64,000 bases of DNA from Pasteurella atlantica (GTDB lineage Bacteria > Pseudomonadota > Gammaproteobacteria > Enterobacterales > Pasteurellaceae): NCBI RefSeq assembly GCF_963693435.1, contig NZ_OY856306.1, positions 2,046,001-2,110,000 of the forward strand. Direction: 5' to 3'. Every line of letters starts with the position of its first letter. Positions within the stretch are counted from its first letter, which is position 1. Both the position numbers and the translations under genes were made by a program. This document shows, piece by piece, positions 39,901-50,324 of the stretch. The notes under the pieces are model-generated. The model was not told where the DNA came from. It did not search any database and was given only the letters and a program-made list of their open reading frames with translations.

Positions 39901-42900
39901 CCTCTGTTCCTTCTTTTTCTATTGTTTCATAACCTTTTTTAGGCTCCGCATTTTTTATAATATTATCTGTATTACCAGTTAAGCGACCACCAACAATAAT
40001 TTTACTGGTTTCATTCAGCCAGTTATTACCATCAATATGTAGATCGCCTCCTACAATAATTTTCCCTGGATTATTGGCAATAACTTTTTCTCTATAAGTA
40101 ATTTCATTATAGTCCCACCAACGAACATTTTCAGCATGTCCACCTCTCCATTTTAAATCTGTTTTTTGAGGATCATAAAAATCAAAGTATATATGTTTTT
40201 TTCCTTCACTAAAATGTCCATCAATACCTTCTACAAGCCTCTCTGAACTCCCCACTTCACCATACTTAACAATATTCTTAGTCTTTTTAGAGGCTAAATC
40301 TACTGCCTTATCAAAATAATTATTTAAATTTTTAAGTTCCTTAACTGCAATATCAGCATCACCTTTCGCTTCAATTAATCCACCTTTATTAACTAAAGTA
40401 TCTGCTTGACCCTGTACATTTAAGTTATGATCTAAGTCTCCACCAATGAATAAACTTCCTTGAGAAACAATCTGTGCTTGCTTCGTTTTCTTAACTTTAG
40501 CTGGTTTTTTAGCTGTTTTTTTCTCCTTATTCCATTTGTTTGTCAAACTATCTTGGGGATTTTTATCAGCTACTTTTTTATCAGAAGAGCTGTCGATTAT
40601 TTTCTCATCACCACCATAATTATTTATATGTTTAACACCTATAGATAACTGCTTACGAGCACCAATAACACCTGCATCATTTTCTGCTTTGTGATTTGTT
40701 AACGTGTCAGCTTCAATCGCAACATTATCACCATAAATACGACCTGTTGATTGATTTATTAATTCATTTTCTACATCAAGATGTGTAACACCATTACTAT
40801 TAATTAAACCTTCATTAGTAAGTTTACTTCCCTCAATATGAGTTTTATTATTACTAATAATCGTACCAGCATTATTAATAACAGAACCTTGAAGGTGTGC
40901 TGTCTTTCCACCACTTAAGGTTGCATTATTTGTAATATTTCCTGCACTAGTAATATCAAGATTTCCATCAACAACTTTATCACTATTTATATTTAAACTA
41001 CCTTGTAAATGTAAACCTAAATCTCGACGAGCCTGTACATTCTCATCACCAACTAATGATTTAGCGGTAATGATAGTATCTTGTCCCTTAATTTTTCCTG
41101 TACTAGTATCAATATTGAGTGTTTGTCCACCATTAATAGTTAACCTACCACCTACAACTAATTTACTGCCTTTAACTAATTCTCCACCAGCAATTAATTC
41201 ACCGCCATCATTATTATTGATTGAATGAGTTCCTGTTAGAGTTACTGTTTTATGTCCTGCAATACGACCATCTTGGTTATTTAACGTGGAAAAATCAACA
41301 CTGACATCTTTACCATAGATATCACCATCAGAGCGATTAGTGAGCGTACCACCTGTTACATCAACTATCACTTTATCAACAGAATGAATCTTACCGCTCG
41401 TATTATCTAATTCTTTTGCTGTCACAGATAAATTTTTCTTACTTAATAACTCACCAGAACTATTATCAACATCAGATACTTTAACTGTTAATTGCGTCTC
41501 TGCTCCTATCGTACCTTGGTTAATTAATTTTTTACCAGTAAAGGATAAATCATCGCCAACTATTTCCCCCTTATCTGTATTTTGAACTTGCTGAGAAGTT
41601 GATAATAACTTATCTGCATTAATAGTACCGCTATTAATTAATGAATTACCCTGCGTTGTAAGAGTACTAACCGCTATTTGTCCGCTATTATCAAGCTCAT
41701 TATTTGTAGTTAATGTCGTATTGTGATTACTGACTAAAAATCCAGTATTAGAAAGAGTATCTGATACACTAATTGTACTATTTGTTGGTATAGATGTGTT
41801 TTTATCTATAGTAACCTTGCCCTTACTTGAAGAAGTATTGGCTAGCTTCGCTGCCTTATTTGGCAATGCAATAGGTGAACGACCGATAACTTTATCATTG
41901 TCAACATTCTTCGCATTGATATCTAGTGTATCACTACCTGTATGAATAATTGCACCTTGGTTATTTAACAATGATAATTTCCAATCCATCTGACCTGCAT
42001 CAATTTCTGCATTAGATGAGTTATGCAATACTGCCCCACCCATAATTTTCTGTAATTGAGCGGAAGCAATAATACCTTTATTATCTATACGATTACTGAT
42101 ATCAAATGTTTGGGACTGACTAATAAGTTGCCCTTTATTATCAACTTTTTGACCTGAGAAACCTAATTTACCCTGTGTTTTTACAATAGCATCTTTTAAG
42201 TTGCTGAAAAGCGTTGCACCAAGTTCCAAGTCTTTTGCAACAAGAATTTTTCCTGTATTTTTTAACTCAACTAAATTTGACCAATCAGCAGAATGAGCAT
42301 TTGTGGTACCTGTATTACTCACCACTGTTTGATTTTGACCATTAATGTCAAATATCTTAGTATTAAGTGTACCTGATTGCTGAATATCTTTAGCCTTACT
42401 GGTAATATTGTTCGCTGTTAATGTTTTACTATTCTTAAATAACTCACCATCAGCGTTCAAATCATCAACTAATAATGTTCCACTATTATTTAATGCCGTG
42501 GTGGTTTTAATATCAATGCGACCACCTGCATCTATCGTATCTTTATTGATTAACTTACCTGCAATAATACGTCCTGCTTCAGCAGTAGGCGTTGTAGTAC
42601 CTGCTTGATCTTTTGATGAAGAAGCAGAATCTGCCTTTTCATGACCAATATCTTTGTGATTTTCTAAAATTGCAGCAGAAATATTTAAATTGCGATTTCC
42701 TGTTTGTGTAATATCACCACTATTTTTTAAAATATCACTGGTAATATTTAGTTTTCCAGTTTTTATCACATTTCGGTTATCTAACTGGCTTACATTGATA
42801 TTTTGCTCTTCTGTCGCCCCGAATGTACCTGTATTTATTAATTTATTGGTTTCAATCTTTTGTGTTTTCTGAGCACTTATCAATCCATCATTAACCACTT

Positions 42901-45900
42901 GCTTAGTTACATCAATATCTGTTTTTTGTGTTTGGATTGCTGCATCTTTGTGATTGACTAATGATTCTGCATTAAGTGTTAATTTATCAGCACCATTAAT
43001 TGCACCTGCATTTTCAATTTGTTGTGCAGTTGTTATACCTAGCTCACCTTTAGCATAAATAGTAGTTAAAGCTGAATTCTCAAGTGATTGACCTTTGATA
43101 GTAAGACCTGATTCTTTACTTTGGATCAGCTTTTTATTCTGAATTATTGCGGTTGTGCCACCATCAATAGAGATTTCTTTATTCGCATTGATGGTGCCTG
43201 TATTGGTTAATTTATCAGTAACATTTATTGTTTGCTTATCCGCCTCAATAAGACCTTCATTCGTTAATGTTTTAACCTTACTGGTTAATGTAGCTAAAGA
43301 AGCAAGAGAGCTTCCACTTCCTTTATTAATCAAAGTATCAGCATTAATTTTATAGCTTTCTTCACCAATAACAGTGCCACTATTTATCAATTGTTCTGCT
43401 TTAACTTTTTTAAATGTTTTTACTGATATTTCACCACTGTTTGTCAATGTTGTACTGTTAAGAATAGCTGTATCAGCAAATACTTTATTCGTATTAGTAA
43501 ACTTACCCTGTTTAGAGGTTAATTGACTGGCTTTAATTACCCCTTGATTATCAATACCCGTATTTGCTGTAATACGAGCACTACCACTCGTCACAATGCT
43601 TCCCGAATTATCCAGTAATTTATTAACAATAACCGAACCATCTGCAGTAACACCAGACACATCATCAGAGCCAGTATTACCACCCTTATTTTTACTAGAC
43701 GTATTTTTTGGCACTACAATAGCACCTAACATTCCTTTCTTGCGGTTAATAATATTGCCCGCTTCAATTACTATATTTCCCTTGCTACTTTGGGAAATTA
43801 TTCCTTGGTTAACTAAACTATCAGAGTGAATATCTAACTGCTGAGCACTAATATTTTTCTGATTACTTAATGCTTTTTTAATTGCTAAAGATAACTTATT
43901 AGTACTAAATATTTTTCCTGCATTACCGAGTGTATCTGCTTTGATAATAAGGTTATCGCCACTAAACACCTTACCTGCCTCAGTATTATCAAATTTACCA
44001 TCAGTCTTAATAGTGAAACTTTCTTGCCCACTAATTGTACCTGCTTTATTATCAATACTATCTTTAAATAATAATTGTATAAATTTCTTAGCGGTGAGTA
44101 AGCCATTGTTATTGAGTAATGTTGATGCATCAACATTTATTGTTTGAGCATTTAATTTTCCTGATCGATTATCTAATATACCTGAGTTTAAAGTAAAGGA
44201 ATCTAATGTCACTTTTCCTTGGTTTTGTAATCCATGTTTAGTCTTTAATGATACTTTTCCATTACCTGTGATATACCCTGCATTATCTAATAATCCTGTA
44301 ACCATAATTTTACTATCAGGTGATACACTTGTATTTGTATCTTTAGATGAAGGATCTAATGTAACATTATTATTTGTTTTTGGTGCTTGACCTAAAACTG
44401 CATCTTTTTTGTTTACTGTTTTACCTGACTCAATATTTAGGCTACCTGTACTTGTTTGCTGAATATTCCCTGTATTCCCAAGGCTTTCTGCAGTAATGTT
44501 TAATGTTTGTGAATTAATTGTTCCACTATTATGTAACCGCTTTGCTATATCAATATTAACAGTGCTACCAGCAGACAATGTTGCTTTATTACTGAGATTT
44601 TTAGCATTAATCTCAAGCGAGTGACCACTTTGAATAACGCCACTATTTTTTATTACAGCCTGTTTATCACTATTAATCGCTACTGATTTATCAGCATAAA
44701 TAGAGCCTTTATTTTCCAGTTCAGTACTTACCTTTATTGCTTGTGTATTCGCAACCACACTGCCTTCATTGTCTATACTATCACTATTAATCGTCAGCTT
44801 TTCCGCTGTTGATATTTGACTATCACTACCAATATTTTTTAATGTATCAGCATTAATAATGTAATCTTTAGTACCCAAAAGTAATCCACTGTTTGTCAAA
44901 GCAGTAAAATCTAATTTATGAAACTTGTTTGCAGTCAGTTCAGCAGTGTTTGTCAGAATAGAGCCTTCTAAGGAAGCATTATTTGTATGAATAATACCTG
45001 TATTACTTAATTCACCTTGGAATTGAGTAAGATTCTCCGTTTGAATACGCCCTGCATTATCCAAACCATTTTTTGCTATCAATTGAGTCTTACCATAAGC
45101 AATAATATCTTTAATATTATTTAATAGATTTGTTACTGTAATAAAACCTTTATCAGAAGAAATTGGTGTTTCTATTTTCCCTGTAGCCGCTGGAGATGTT
45201 GATTGCGATGACAAAGGTTTGTTAGAAATCTTTACACCAAGATTAGCATTAGATGTATTTTTAACATTTCCTGAGGTAATCTCTAAATCACGATTACTGG
45301 TTTGACTTATGCTACCTGAATTTAGCAAACTATCTGTAGTTAGTGCTAATAGTGAACCTGTAATAGTAGCCTTATCACCTAGATTACTAAGATTTTCTGT
45401 TGAAATTTTTGTAGTTGTATCAGCACTCATCACACCTGAATTTGTGACTTTGTTTTCATTACCTAAAGTTGTATCAATAGATAATTGCTTACCACTAACT
45501 ATTTTCCCATCACTCTCTAACGCATTTGCTATTATTGATAAACCTTTTTCTCCTGATATTACACCCGAATTTGTATTATCAAACTTACCGTCAGTATTAA
45601 TAATAAAGTTTTCTTTACCTAAAATTTCCCCACCTTTATTATTAATGTGGTTGCTAAAAGTAAATGCTTTAAATATATTTGCAATGAAATTACCTTGTTG
45701 GTTATTTAAATCTGTACCAAGAAGGCTTGCTTGCTCAGTATGGATCTTTCCTAAGTGGTTATCCAGCACACCTGATTTTAGTGTAAAATTAGTGAGATTA
45801 ACCTCACCCTGATTAGTCACATCACTTGCTGATGTTAGATTAACTTTTCCATTACCTATTAACTGATTCTTATTACTCAGTTTTCCTTGAACAGTTATAT

Positions 45901-48900
45901 TACCAATATTGTCAGTTGGTATTATTGCTGTATTATTATCATTATTTGTGGTTTCAGTAGTCTTTTGTTCTACATACTGACCTAGAGTTGCCTCAGCAGT
46001 ATTTTCCACACTACCTGCTTGAATAGATAAGTCTCCCACTCCTGTTTGCTTAATGGTACCAGTATTACTTAATTCATTGGTAATAATAGAAAGTGATTTT
46101 GCATTTACATTGCCTGCATTATCTAATATATCATCTGATTTAATTACCAAATTCTTACCTGATAATGTAGCTGGCATACTATTTTGTAATGATTTTGAAG
46201 ATAGTTTTAGTGTGTTATTTGCAAGGATATCACCACTATTACTGATTTTTTCGGCTACATCAATTGTTGCATTTTGAGTTGCAAAAAGACGCCCTCCCGC
46301 CTTATTTTGGAGTGAGTTAGCCTGTACTGTAAGAGATGAACTGGCACTTTGGATATTACCACTATTAGTAACACTTGCTTCTTTACCTGTTATGGCAATA
46401 TTTTTTGCTGCGTGGATAACACCTTTATTTTCTAACGATGTTATAACATTAATTGTATTGTTATCAGCAACTATTGCTCCTTCATTATCAATAGTATCAC
46501 TATTAATCGTTAATTCATTATCACTTGCTAATTGACTATTCTTACCTGTATTTTTAATGTGTTTTACATTAAGTATATAACTATCTTTACCAAGTACTTT
46601 TCCTGTATTAATAAAATTTGTTGCTTTAAGTACATCAAATTTCTGTGCAGATACTTCACTTTGATTATCAAATTGATCAACATTAATCGTGACATTATCA
46701 GCAACAATTGTACCTTTATTACTCAGAGCTCCCTTAACATTTAAATCACTACTTTTAACTGTTCCTGTATTATCTAGTTTAGATGTTGCTAAAATTGATG
46801 TTTTACCACCCGCTGCAATAATATTATTGTTGATAATTGAATCTGTGACATTGATATAACTAGATTCCGTACTAGGCTCAGTTTTCTTACCATCTGTCTT
46901 TGAATCTGTTGTTCTTTTTTCTACAGTAGAAGAATGAGTAAATGCAGAACCAAGAGAAGCCTTTTCATTATTAGCTATATTCTTAGCATTAATTGCTAAT
47001 AAAGCATCACCTGTTTGGCTAATTTCACCATCATTAATGAGATTATCTGTTTTTATTTGTAATGTCTGTGCGGATATTTTTGCTGATTCATTCTCATTTA
47101 AAACTTTTGTTGAGGTAATAGTAAGGTGCTTATCTGCATTAATGTTACCTTGATTACTTAACACCTTATTGGCTGTAATAACTAAGTTCTTATTACTTTC
47201 TATACGACCATCACTCTTAATAGAATCTGTTACAACACTAAGATTATTTGCTCCTAATACCTCTCCTAACTGTGTATTATCTAAATCAGCAGTCTTCATC
47301 ACAAAATCATTGTGACCTATAATTTTACCACCACGGTTATTAATACTGTTAGAAAAGTCAATATTCTCGAATGTTTGAGCTTGTAACTTACCTTGTTCAT
47401 TGTTAAATACATCTCCAAATGCAGACACTTTTTCTGCAACTAGTTCACCACTATGATTATCTAATGTTCCTGATGTATGAGTAAACTGGGTTACATTTAT
47501 CTTACCTTGATTTGATAGCTGACTATTTGAAGAAAGAACAACTTCATTATTACCTGTTAGTTTACCTGTATTTGTCAGTGTATTACTAACCGTTATTGTT
47601 CCTGTTAAAAGTGTAGCATCGGCTAATTTATCATTTTTTTGCGTAGATGTATTATCTACTGGTGGTTTATTATCAGGTAAAGCTTTACCCAACACCCCAT
47701 CTTTCTTATTCTCAATCTTATCTGCTTTAACAGTCAGTTTATTATTGTTTGTTTGAGCAATATCACCACTGTTATCTAAATTTTCTGTGGTTATATTAAG
47801 TAAATTTGCCTGAATATGTGCATCTTGTTTATTGGTCAGTTGCTTTGTATCAAGTATTAACTGCTTACCTGATAATATTTTTCCTTTATTTTCTGTTACA
47901 TTATTAGTCAGACTTATGTTATTCTTCGCAACAACCTTACCACTATTTTTCCACTGATTTCCTTCACTCACAATTGATAAAGCACTACTTAAAGAACCAC
48001 TATTATCAAACGCTTCAGTCTTTAGTTTTACATCATTTTTGGTGACAATATTCCCATCATTATTGATATGTTCTGTATAATTAAATGCTCTAATCGTTTC
48101 TGCTAATATACTTCCCGTATTATCAAAACTATTTCCTGACAAATTAGCAAGATCGGTATTTATTTCTCCACTATTATCAATATCATTAGTAGTTAGGGTA
48201 TTTGTTATAATATTGCCTGTATTCTTTGTTTTTTGGGAAACGGTTACATCTAACTTACCATTATTAACAATATCACCTGTATTACTTAATTGCTTGGCTT
48301 TAATTATGCTATTCGCACCATCGTCACTGCTGTTAATCGCTGTATTATTTGTTACTTGATTACTATTCTTAGACGCTTCTTTTGTCGGCACCTTACCTAT
48401 ATTACCTGAATTATTCAAGTGCTCAGTAGACACTGCTAGCGATGCATTATTCAATTGCGAAATACTACCTGCATTATCAATGCTGCTACTTTCAACATTA
48501 ATCTGTGAAGCTGTTAATTTACCCTCTTTCTTATTTATTAAACTATCACTCGTAATAGATAGCTTATTCTTTGTTTCAATACTACCTTGGTTTGTTATTT
48601 TTGTACTATCAACCTCTACACCTTGATCAGCAATAATCTTACCTAAATTAGATGAATCTTTTCCATTTAAGGTAAAAGTTTTATTGGTATAAACAGTGCC
48701 TGTATAAGCATTATTAAATTTATCTGTATTCCATTTAATATCATCTGCTACTGTGATTTTACCCTTGTTATCTATTTTTTGATTAAAGTTAAATGTATCT
48801 GTTTTTGCAAGATTGATTGAGCCATTATGGTTTAATAACTCAGTACCTGTAAGGTTTGCATTTTGAACAAAGATATCACCACTATTGCTTAATATACCAT

Positions 48901-50308
48901 CCTTAAGTGTCGCGGTATCTACTTTTATACTACCGCTATTATCAAGTCCATCTTGTAATCCTAATACAACATTTCCTCCAGCAGTAATGGTGCCAGTATT
49001 ATTAATACTGCCTGACGCTTTTATAACTCCATCTTTGAATGTTTTTGATTTTTGAGAAGGTTTATTTGAGGTGTTTGAAGTGGAATCTGATTGATTATCC
49101 TTACTATGGCTAATACCAACACCACCACTATTTTTTAAATTCTGAGCAGTAATAGTTAATGTCTGTGTACCAGTTTGAATAATACTACCACTGTTGTTTA
49201 TTGCCCCTGTTGATACCTGTAATTTCCCTGAATTAATATCACCACTGTTATTCAGTCCTTTACTATCTATTTTACTAGATTCTGTAAGTATTTTACCGCG
49301 ATTACTTAAGGTTCCATCAGCACTAAGAGTAAGTACGTTAGCCTGTATTTGACCAGCACTATTTACTCCCACACCTTTTTCTGTACCAACCAAATGAATA
49401 CTTCCCGCATACATTCCACCGAGTTGGCTAACATCAACAGCAACACCTAAATGCTTAGCATCACCTAACTCTGACTTGCTATTGGTAATACTCCCCTTGC
49501 TATTAACACTATTCACACCAGTAATAACATCTAACTTACCATCACCTTTGTAAATACCTGCATTAATCTCTGCACTACGAGAAAGTAAAGCAGTATAATT
49601 ACCATCACGAACATCTAAACCTTTACCATTAATAGTAATCTTACCTTTCTCAATCTGATGTCCTGTTACTTTACCATTGTGTAGCTGAGTTTTCCCTGTA
49701 CTTAGGATTGTTTTATTAACATTTAAGAAGCCACCACCATTAACTGTAATACCACCAGAATTGGCTATAATTACATCTGCTCGTTTACCTGCAACTTCAA
49801 TATAGCCATTTAATTGACTAGGATCATTACTATTAACTTGGTTAACAATAACATCAGCTTCACCTTTAGCTAAATAAGGGTTAGCATCAACCCAACCCGC
49901 AATCCGAGCTTTAGTCGCTTTACGGTTATTAGCAAGAACAGCCCCTTTATTATCAACGTCAAATTGACTATATTGGTTCATTGAAACGCCCGCCGAGGTA
50001 GGTGTTTGAATATTAACTTGAGTAACGCCACTTGCCGCTTTCACTATCATTGGTTGTTGATTACGAGGTGCACGTACATCTTCTGAAATACCAACAGCTG
50101 AAGAAGGGAAACTTAATGTAGCTAAGCCTAGACCAAGTAAAATACTCGCAGATAAGCGTTGCATTATATAAGATACTTTTTTGATATTTGCAGATACCCC
50201 TGTTACGAGCTTATCACGACTTTTACCAGATGCCTTAGCCCATTCAGATACCACCACTAAACAATGTAATGTACGACTAAATATCACTTTATAACAACGC
50301 TTATTCAT
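33971..50308 (-). CDS. cdiA: CdiA contact-dependent inhibition toxin with colicin E3-type 16S rRNase tip
   Basis: Giant two-partner-secretion exoprotein of 5445 residues. Parts in order: extended signal peptide region (1-72, MNKRCYKVIFSRTLHCLVVVSEW then a hydrophobic core); TPS/haemagglutination domain (about 73-330); a very long FHA-1 repeat region of LDNSGxI-type units (to about 3200); a central non-repeat region with many aromatic residues (about 3300-3750), the likely receptor-binding and arrest region; a second FHA block starting DMHKRIGDMYYEQR (about 3763); and a pre-toxin region ending in VENN at 5184-5187. The 258-residue tip ends in a domain with GKRARWKD and YEWDSQHGALE. D5407, H5410 and E5414 have the spacing of colicin E3 D510, H513 and E517, so the predicted action is cleavage of 16S rRNA at the decoding site. 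The ATG has an AAGGAG site, and the gene overlaps cdiI by 4 bp. Confidence 0.93.
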   Translation of the reverse strand: MNKRCYKVIFSRTLHCLVVVSEWAKASGKSRDKLVTGVSANIKKVSYIMQRLSASILLGLGLATLSFPSSAVGISEDVRAPRNQQPMIVKAASGVTQVNIQTPTSAGVSMNQYSQFDVDNKGAVLANNRKATKARIAGWVDANPYLAKGEADVIVNQVNSNDPSQLNGYIEVAGKRADVIIANSGGITVNGGGFLNVNKTILSTGKTQLHNGKVTGHQIEKGKITINGKGLDVRDGNYTALLSRSAEINAGIYKGDGKLDVITGVNSVNSKGSITNSKSELGDAKHLGVAVDVSQLGGMYAGSIHLVGTEKGVGVNSAGQIQANVLTLSADGTLSNRGKILTESSKIDSKGLNNSGDINSGKLQVSTGAINNSGSIIQTGTQTLTITAQNLKNSGGVGISHSKDNQSDSTSNTSNKPSQKSKTFKDGVIKASGSINNTGTITAGGNVVLGLQDGLDNSGSIKVDTATLKDGILSNSGDIFVQNANLTGTELLNHNGSINLAKTDTFNFNQKIDNKGKITVADDIKWNTDKFNNAYTGTVYTNKTFTLNGKDSSNLGKIIADQGVEVDSTKITNQGSIETKNKLSITSDSLINKKEGKLTASQINVESSSIDNAGSISQLNNASLAVSTEHLNNSGNIGKVPTKEASKNSNQVTNNTAINSSDDGANSIIKAKQLSNTGDIVNNGKLDVTVSQKTKNTGNIITNTLTTNDIDNSGEINTDLANLSGNSFDNTGSILAETIRAFNYTEHINNDGNIVTKNDVKLKTEAFDNSGSLSSALSIVSEGNQWKNSGKVVAKNNISLTNNVTENKGKILSGKQLILDTKQLTNKQDAHIQANLLNITTENLDNSGDIAQTNNNKLTVKADKIENKKDGVLGKALPDNKPPVDNTSTQKNDKLADATLLTGTITVSNTLTNTGKLTGNNEVVLSSNSQLSNQGKINVTQFTHTSGTLDNHSGELVAEKVSAFGDVFNNEQGKLQAQTFENIDFSNSINNRGGKIIGHNDFVMKTADLDNTQLGEVLGANNLSVVTDSIKSDGRIESNKNLVITANKVLSNQGNINADKHLTITSTKVLNENESAKISAQTLQIKTDNLINDGEISQTGDALLAINAKNIANNEKASLGSAFTHSSTVEKRTTDSKTDGKKTEPSTESSYINVTDSIINNNIIAAGGKTSILATSKLDNTGTVKSSDLNVKGALSNKGTIVADNVTINVDQFDNQSEVSAQKFDVLKATNFINTGKVLGKDSYILNVKHIKNTGKNSQLASDNELTINSDTIDNEGAIVADNNTINVITSLENKGVIHAAKNIAITGKEASVTNSGNIQSASSSLTVQANSLQNKAGGRLFATQNATIDVAEKISNSGDILANNTLKLSSKSLQNSMPATLSGKNLVIKSDDILDNAGNVNAKSLSIITNELSNTGTIKQTGVGDLSIQAGSVENTAEATLGQYVEQKTTETTNNDNNTAIIPTDNIGNITVQGKLSNKNQLIGNGKVNLTSASDVTNQGEVNLTNFTLKSGVLDNHLGKIHTEQASLLGTDLNNQQGNFIANIFKAFTFSNHINNKGGEILGKENFIINTDGKFDNTNSGVISGEKGLSIIANALESDGKIVSGKQLSIDTTLGNENKVTNSGVMSADTTTKISTENLSNLGDKATITGSLLALTTDSLLNSGSISQTSNRDLEITSGNVKNTSNANLGVKISNKPLSSQSTSPAATGKIETPISSDKGFITVTNLLNNIKDIIAYGKTQLIAKNGLDNAGRIQTENLTQFQGELSNTGIIHTNNASLEGSILTNTAELTANKFHKLDFTALTNSGLLLGTKDYIINADTLKNIGSDSQISTAEKLTINSDSIDNEGSVVANTQAIKVSTELENKGSIYADKSVAINSDKQAVIKNSGVIQSGHSLEINAKNLSNKATLSAGSTVNIDIAKRLHNSGTINSQTLNITAESLGNTGNIQQTSTGSLNIESGKTVNKKDAVLGQAPKTNNNVTLDPSSKDTNTSVSPDSKIMVTGLLDNAGYITGNGKVSLKTKHGLQNQGKVTLDSFTLNSGILDNRSGKLNAQTINVDASTLLNNNGLLTAKKFIQLLFKDSIDNKAGTISGQESFTIKTDGKFDNTEAGKVFSGDNLIIKADTLGNAGKIFSTNKLSLAIKKALSNQKNISAQQLDIHSDSLVNQGIISQSSKGNIVIEAGNIINRKKGMLGAIVVPKNTSSKNKGGNTGSDDVSGVTADGSVIVNKLLDNSGSIVTSGSARITANTGIDNQGVIKASQLTSKQGKFTNTNKVFADTAILNSTTLTNSGEISVKTFKKVKAEQLINSGTVIGEESYKINADTLINKGSGSSLASLATLTSKVKTLTNEGLIEADKQTINVTDKLTNTGTINANKEISIDGGTTAIIQNKKLIQSKESGLTIKGQSLENSALTTIYAKGELGITTAQQIENAGAINGADKLTLNAESLVNHKDAAIQTQKTDIDVTKQVVNDGLISAQKTQKIETNKLINTGTFGATEEQNINVSQLDNRNVIKTGKLNITSDILKNSGDITQTGNRNLNISAAILENHKDIGHEKADSASSSKDQAGTTTPTAEAGRIIAGKLINKDTIDAGGRIDIKTTTALNNSGTLLVDDLNADGELFKNSKTLTANNITSKAKDIQQSGTLNTKIFDINGQNQTVVSNTGTTNAHSADWSNLVELKNTGKILVAKDLELGATLFSNLKDAIVKTQGKLGFSGQKVDNKGQLISQSQTFDISNRIDNKGIIASAQLQKIMGGAVLHNSSNAEIDAGQMDWKLSLLNNQGAIIHTGSDTLDINAKNVDNDKVIGRSPIALPNKAAKLANTSSSKGKVTIDKNTSIPTNSTISVSDTLSNTGFLVSNHNTTLTTNNELDNSGQIAVSTLTTQGNSLINSGTINADKLLSTSQQVQNTDKGEIVGDDLSFTGKKLINQGTIGAETQLTVKVSDVDNSSGELLSKKNLSVTAKELDNTSGKIHSVDKVIVDVTGGTLTNRSDGDIYGKDVSVDFSTLNNQDGRIAGHKTVTLTGTHSINNNDGGELIAGGELVKGSKLVVGGRLTINGGQTLNIDTSTGKIKGQDTIITAKSLVGDENVQARRDLGLHLQGSLNINSDKVVDGNLDITSAGNITNNATLSGGKTAHLQGSVINNAGTIISNNKTHIEGSKLTNEGLINSNGVTHLDVENELINQSTGRIYGDNVAIEADTLTNHKAENDAGVIGARKQLSIGVKHINNYGGDEKIIDSSSDKKVADKNPQDSLTNKWNKEKKTAKKPAKVKKTKQAQIVSQGSLFIGGDLDHNLNVQGQADTLVNKGGLIEAKGDADIAVKELKNLNNYFDKAVDLASKKTKNIVKYGEVGSSERLVEGIDGHFSEGKKHIYFDFYDPQKTDLKWRGGHAENVRWWDYNEITYREKVIANNPGKIIVGGDLHIDGNNWLNETSKIIVGGRLTGNTDNIIKNAEPKKGYETIEKEGTEGRYWYGATRAGKWRHRVRRNEHNKSFRPQPVITEYDFKEGISVTKDNVAQPNFEGTEVTTNQVLTAKAITVNNKGVSFKTLDKIDVLLPKSNLFIVDANDPDVLIKTDPDFVGHIGSVSSTNKVSISKNDTQSVKKEHIDDYGSESSKAKSVPVNKVKLKDTDKAIAGKITAITDKPLVVDDVNTASVSDDDIVLSAKEVNKSQATKINKTEINGNTKTIESIEPIKSGKVNLDDITVALQEKATARLKGIESSIDPVVTLQGDAPQVVTSVSANPQFNAPYVPAKLENNPALKPDMHKRIGDMYYEQRLIQDQITKLTGRRFALGYYNDLEQYKALINNGVEFAEQYDVKLGVKLSPSQMKRLTTDLVWLENQEITLTDGTKQTVTVPKVYLRSRNTDVNTAGSLISAKYIDLKSGDIGTQGAIVGFDGNKLRANNFDITGKVVGGSVNIDATNKVTINGGSVTAEDKLFVKGKTVDIKTATSSYGNGSELGSGTVIDRVAGLHLTGSDKADVVNAIVVQTENDINLKGAKITNNAQNKGITQLIAKNGSVNIDAVKTSRKEGFGKLTDKNHRRLSIEQEVGSHINSNTDVVIKAGDKVNIRQGEINSTAGHIGIRGEKGVEISEGRDKERIKGATYDKHKGFLSLSTTKTIRRYDNQNNVAISSNITGKTVAVQSGKDADINITGSNILSDDGTSVEAGGKVTIEAAKNYSRHNDFKQTKKSGFTASLSGGVASIGYGKSRSSLDQKGASTSLTGSIINSRNGNNTVIAGDDLNLIASKVSAGGDVSLRGKNVNLLTGAEENTLNMKAHSKSSGFSVGLTYSPAMAFVNAYNENRKSGSFSDSTVGKVMQQGTGLLKAGMAAATPVVVTAGHHKSSAYKNTNVSDGLSSEVNAGGKLTVVATEGSITSLGSSLSAGSDALLSAYKDITLGFARSSTNQTADNKKSGFSVDNRNWISPAGIYRDKGDGQGQLDSATGTVLSVGGKSTLQTQTGDIDIVGSSVVSEGDNIINAAGDVNIVSTQNSKSQSESHKSKGIGSAQISDTERFDGYMSGRSNASDQSVEQVRSLVGSEAGNVHIQAGGHYRQQVADVLADKDISVRAKSINILEDMNSGNSHQSSKDLKIGQFTKVSSPLIDLVNAVDEARKSKANDRVKSLQGLAVASRGYQAYDTVKNGGALVKVETGVGFKTAKSQQDSQYALSQSNKLNAGGNVSLTSTEGNIHLQNTNVNAGNLIALDSAKEILLESGQSHKKADGSNSSAGLSVGVGASVGAQTGVYVYGEAGWSQGENHLDSNTHRNTTLTSDKLSLTSKGNTTLRGATAKANRIDADIGGELTIESPQDVVKQSSEQTGVGARVQLSLGTAWEVSGNASHSEGKSNHQQVNEQSGLFAGDGGYHVTAENVDLKGGAIASTNAKNSELITNKITFSDVQNQSESSAVSASLSGKTGENENGQDITSVSPSLPMKNGNNDSSVTRATLTEGKITLNKDTNPTQTTAKALGINTELTNANVQTETPNDVGEMLKEQSTINSAIGDVSSAVNTYTQSKQKEVAEKLKTAKTPQEVAEIKAEVESWGVGGSNKRAVDTVTTLLTTALAGKSPTEVAAATASPYLNETIHKATEGNKTANLLAHAVLSAVEFKVAGLDPTVGALSGVAGEGTAMVLAEKVFNKPANQLTPKEKNILITASTLAGSLAGATGGSVEGANAGGVSAKTAVENNNLATTMAKRSYPVIRKVICSQKCQEAIIGLGIGSAIVLSSSEIEEAVSVAISQDPRKISNLTDLQRQYLNEQILNKKGIFIGNQQVWIPNTSGGFTPVDPELVVTTYGGKQIIDPRIFVDNTGGIQYPDDYEIPNNTAGDIDLNTLDVPNHTGGDQLVNKPDLPLALEKSNDEKYFTKPKTEEITGFENLVKARRKTLLQGGAGKRARWKDQDGNIYEWDSQHGALEKYNKRGKHLGEFDYKTGKQLKSADKKRRVEP

Positions 50309-50324
50309 AATTTTTCTCCTTAAT

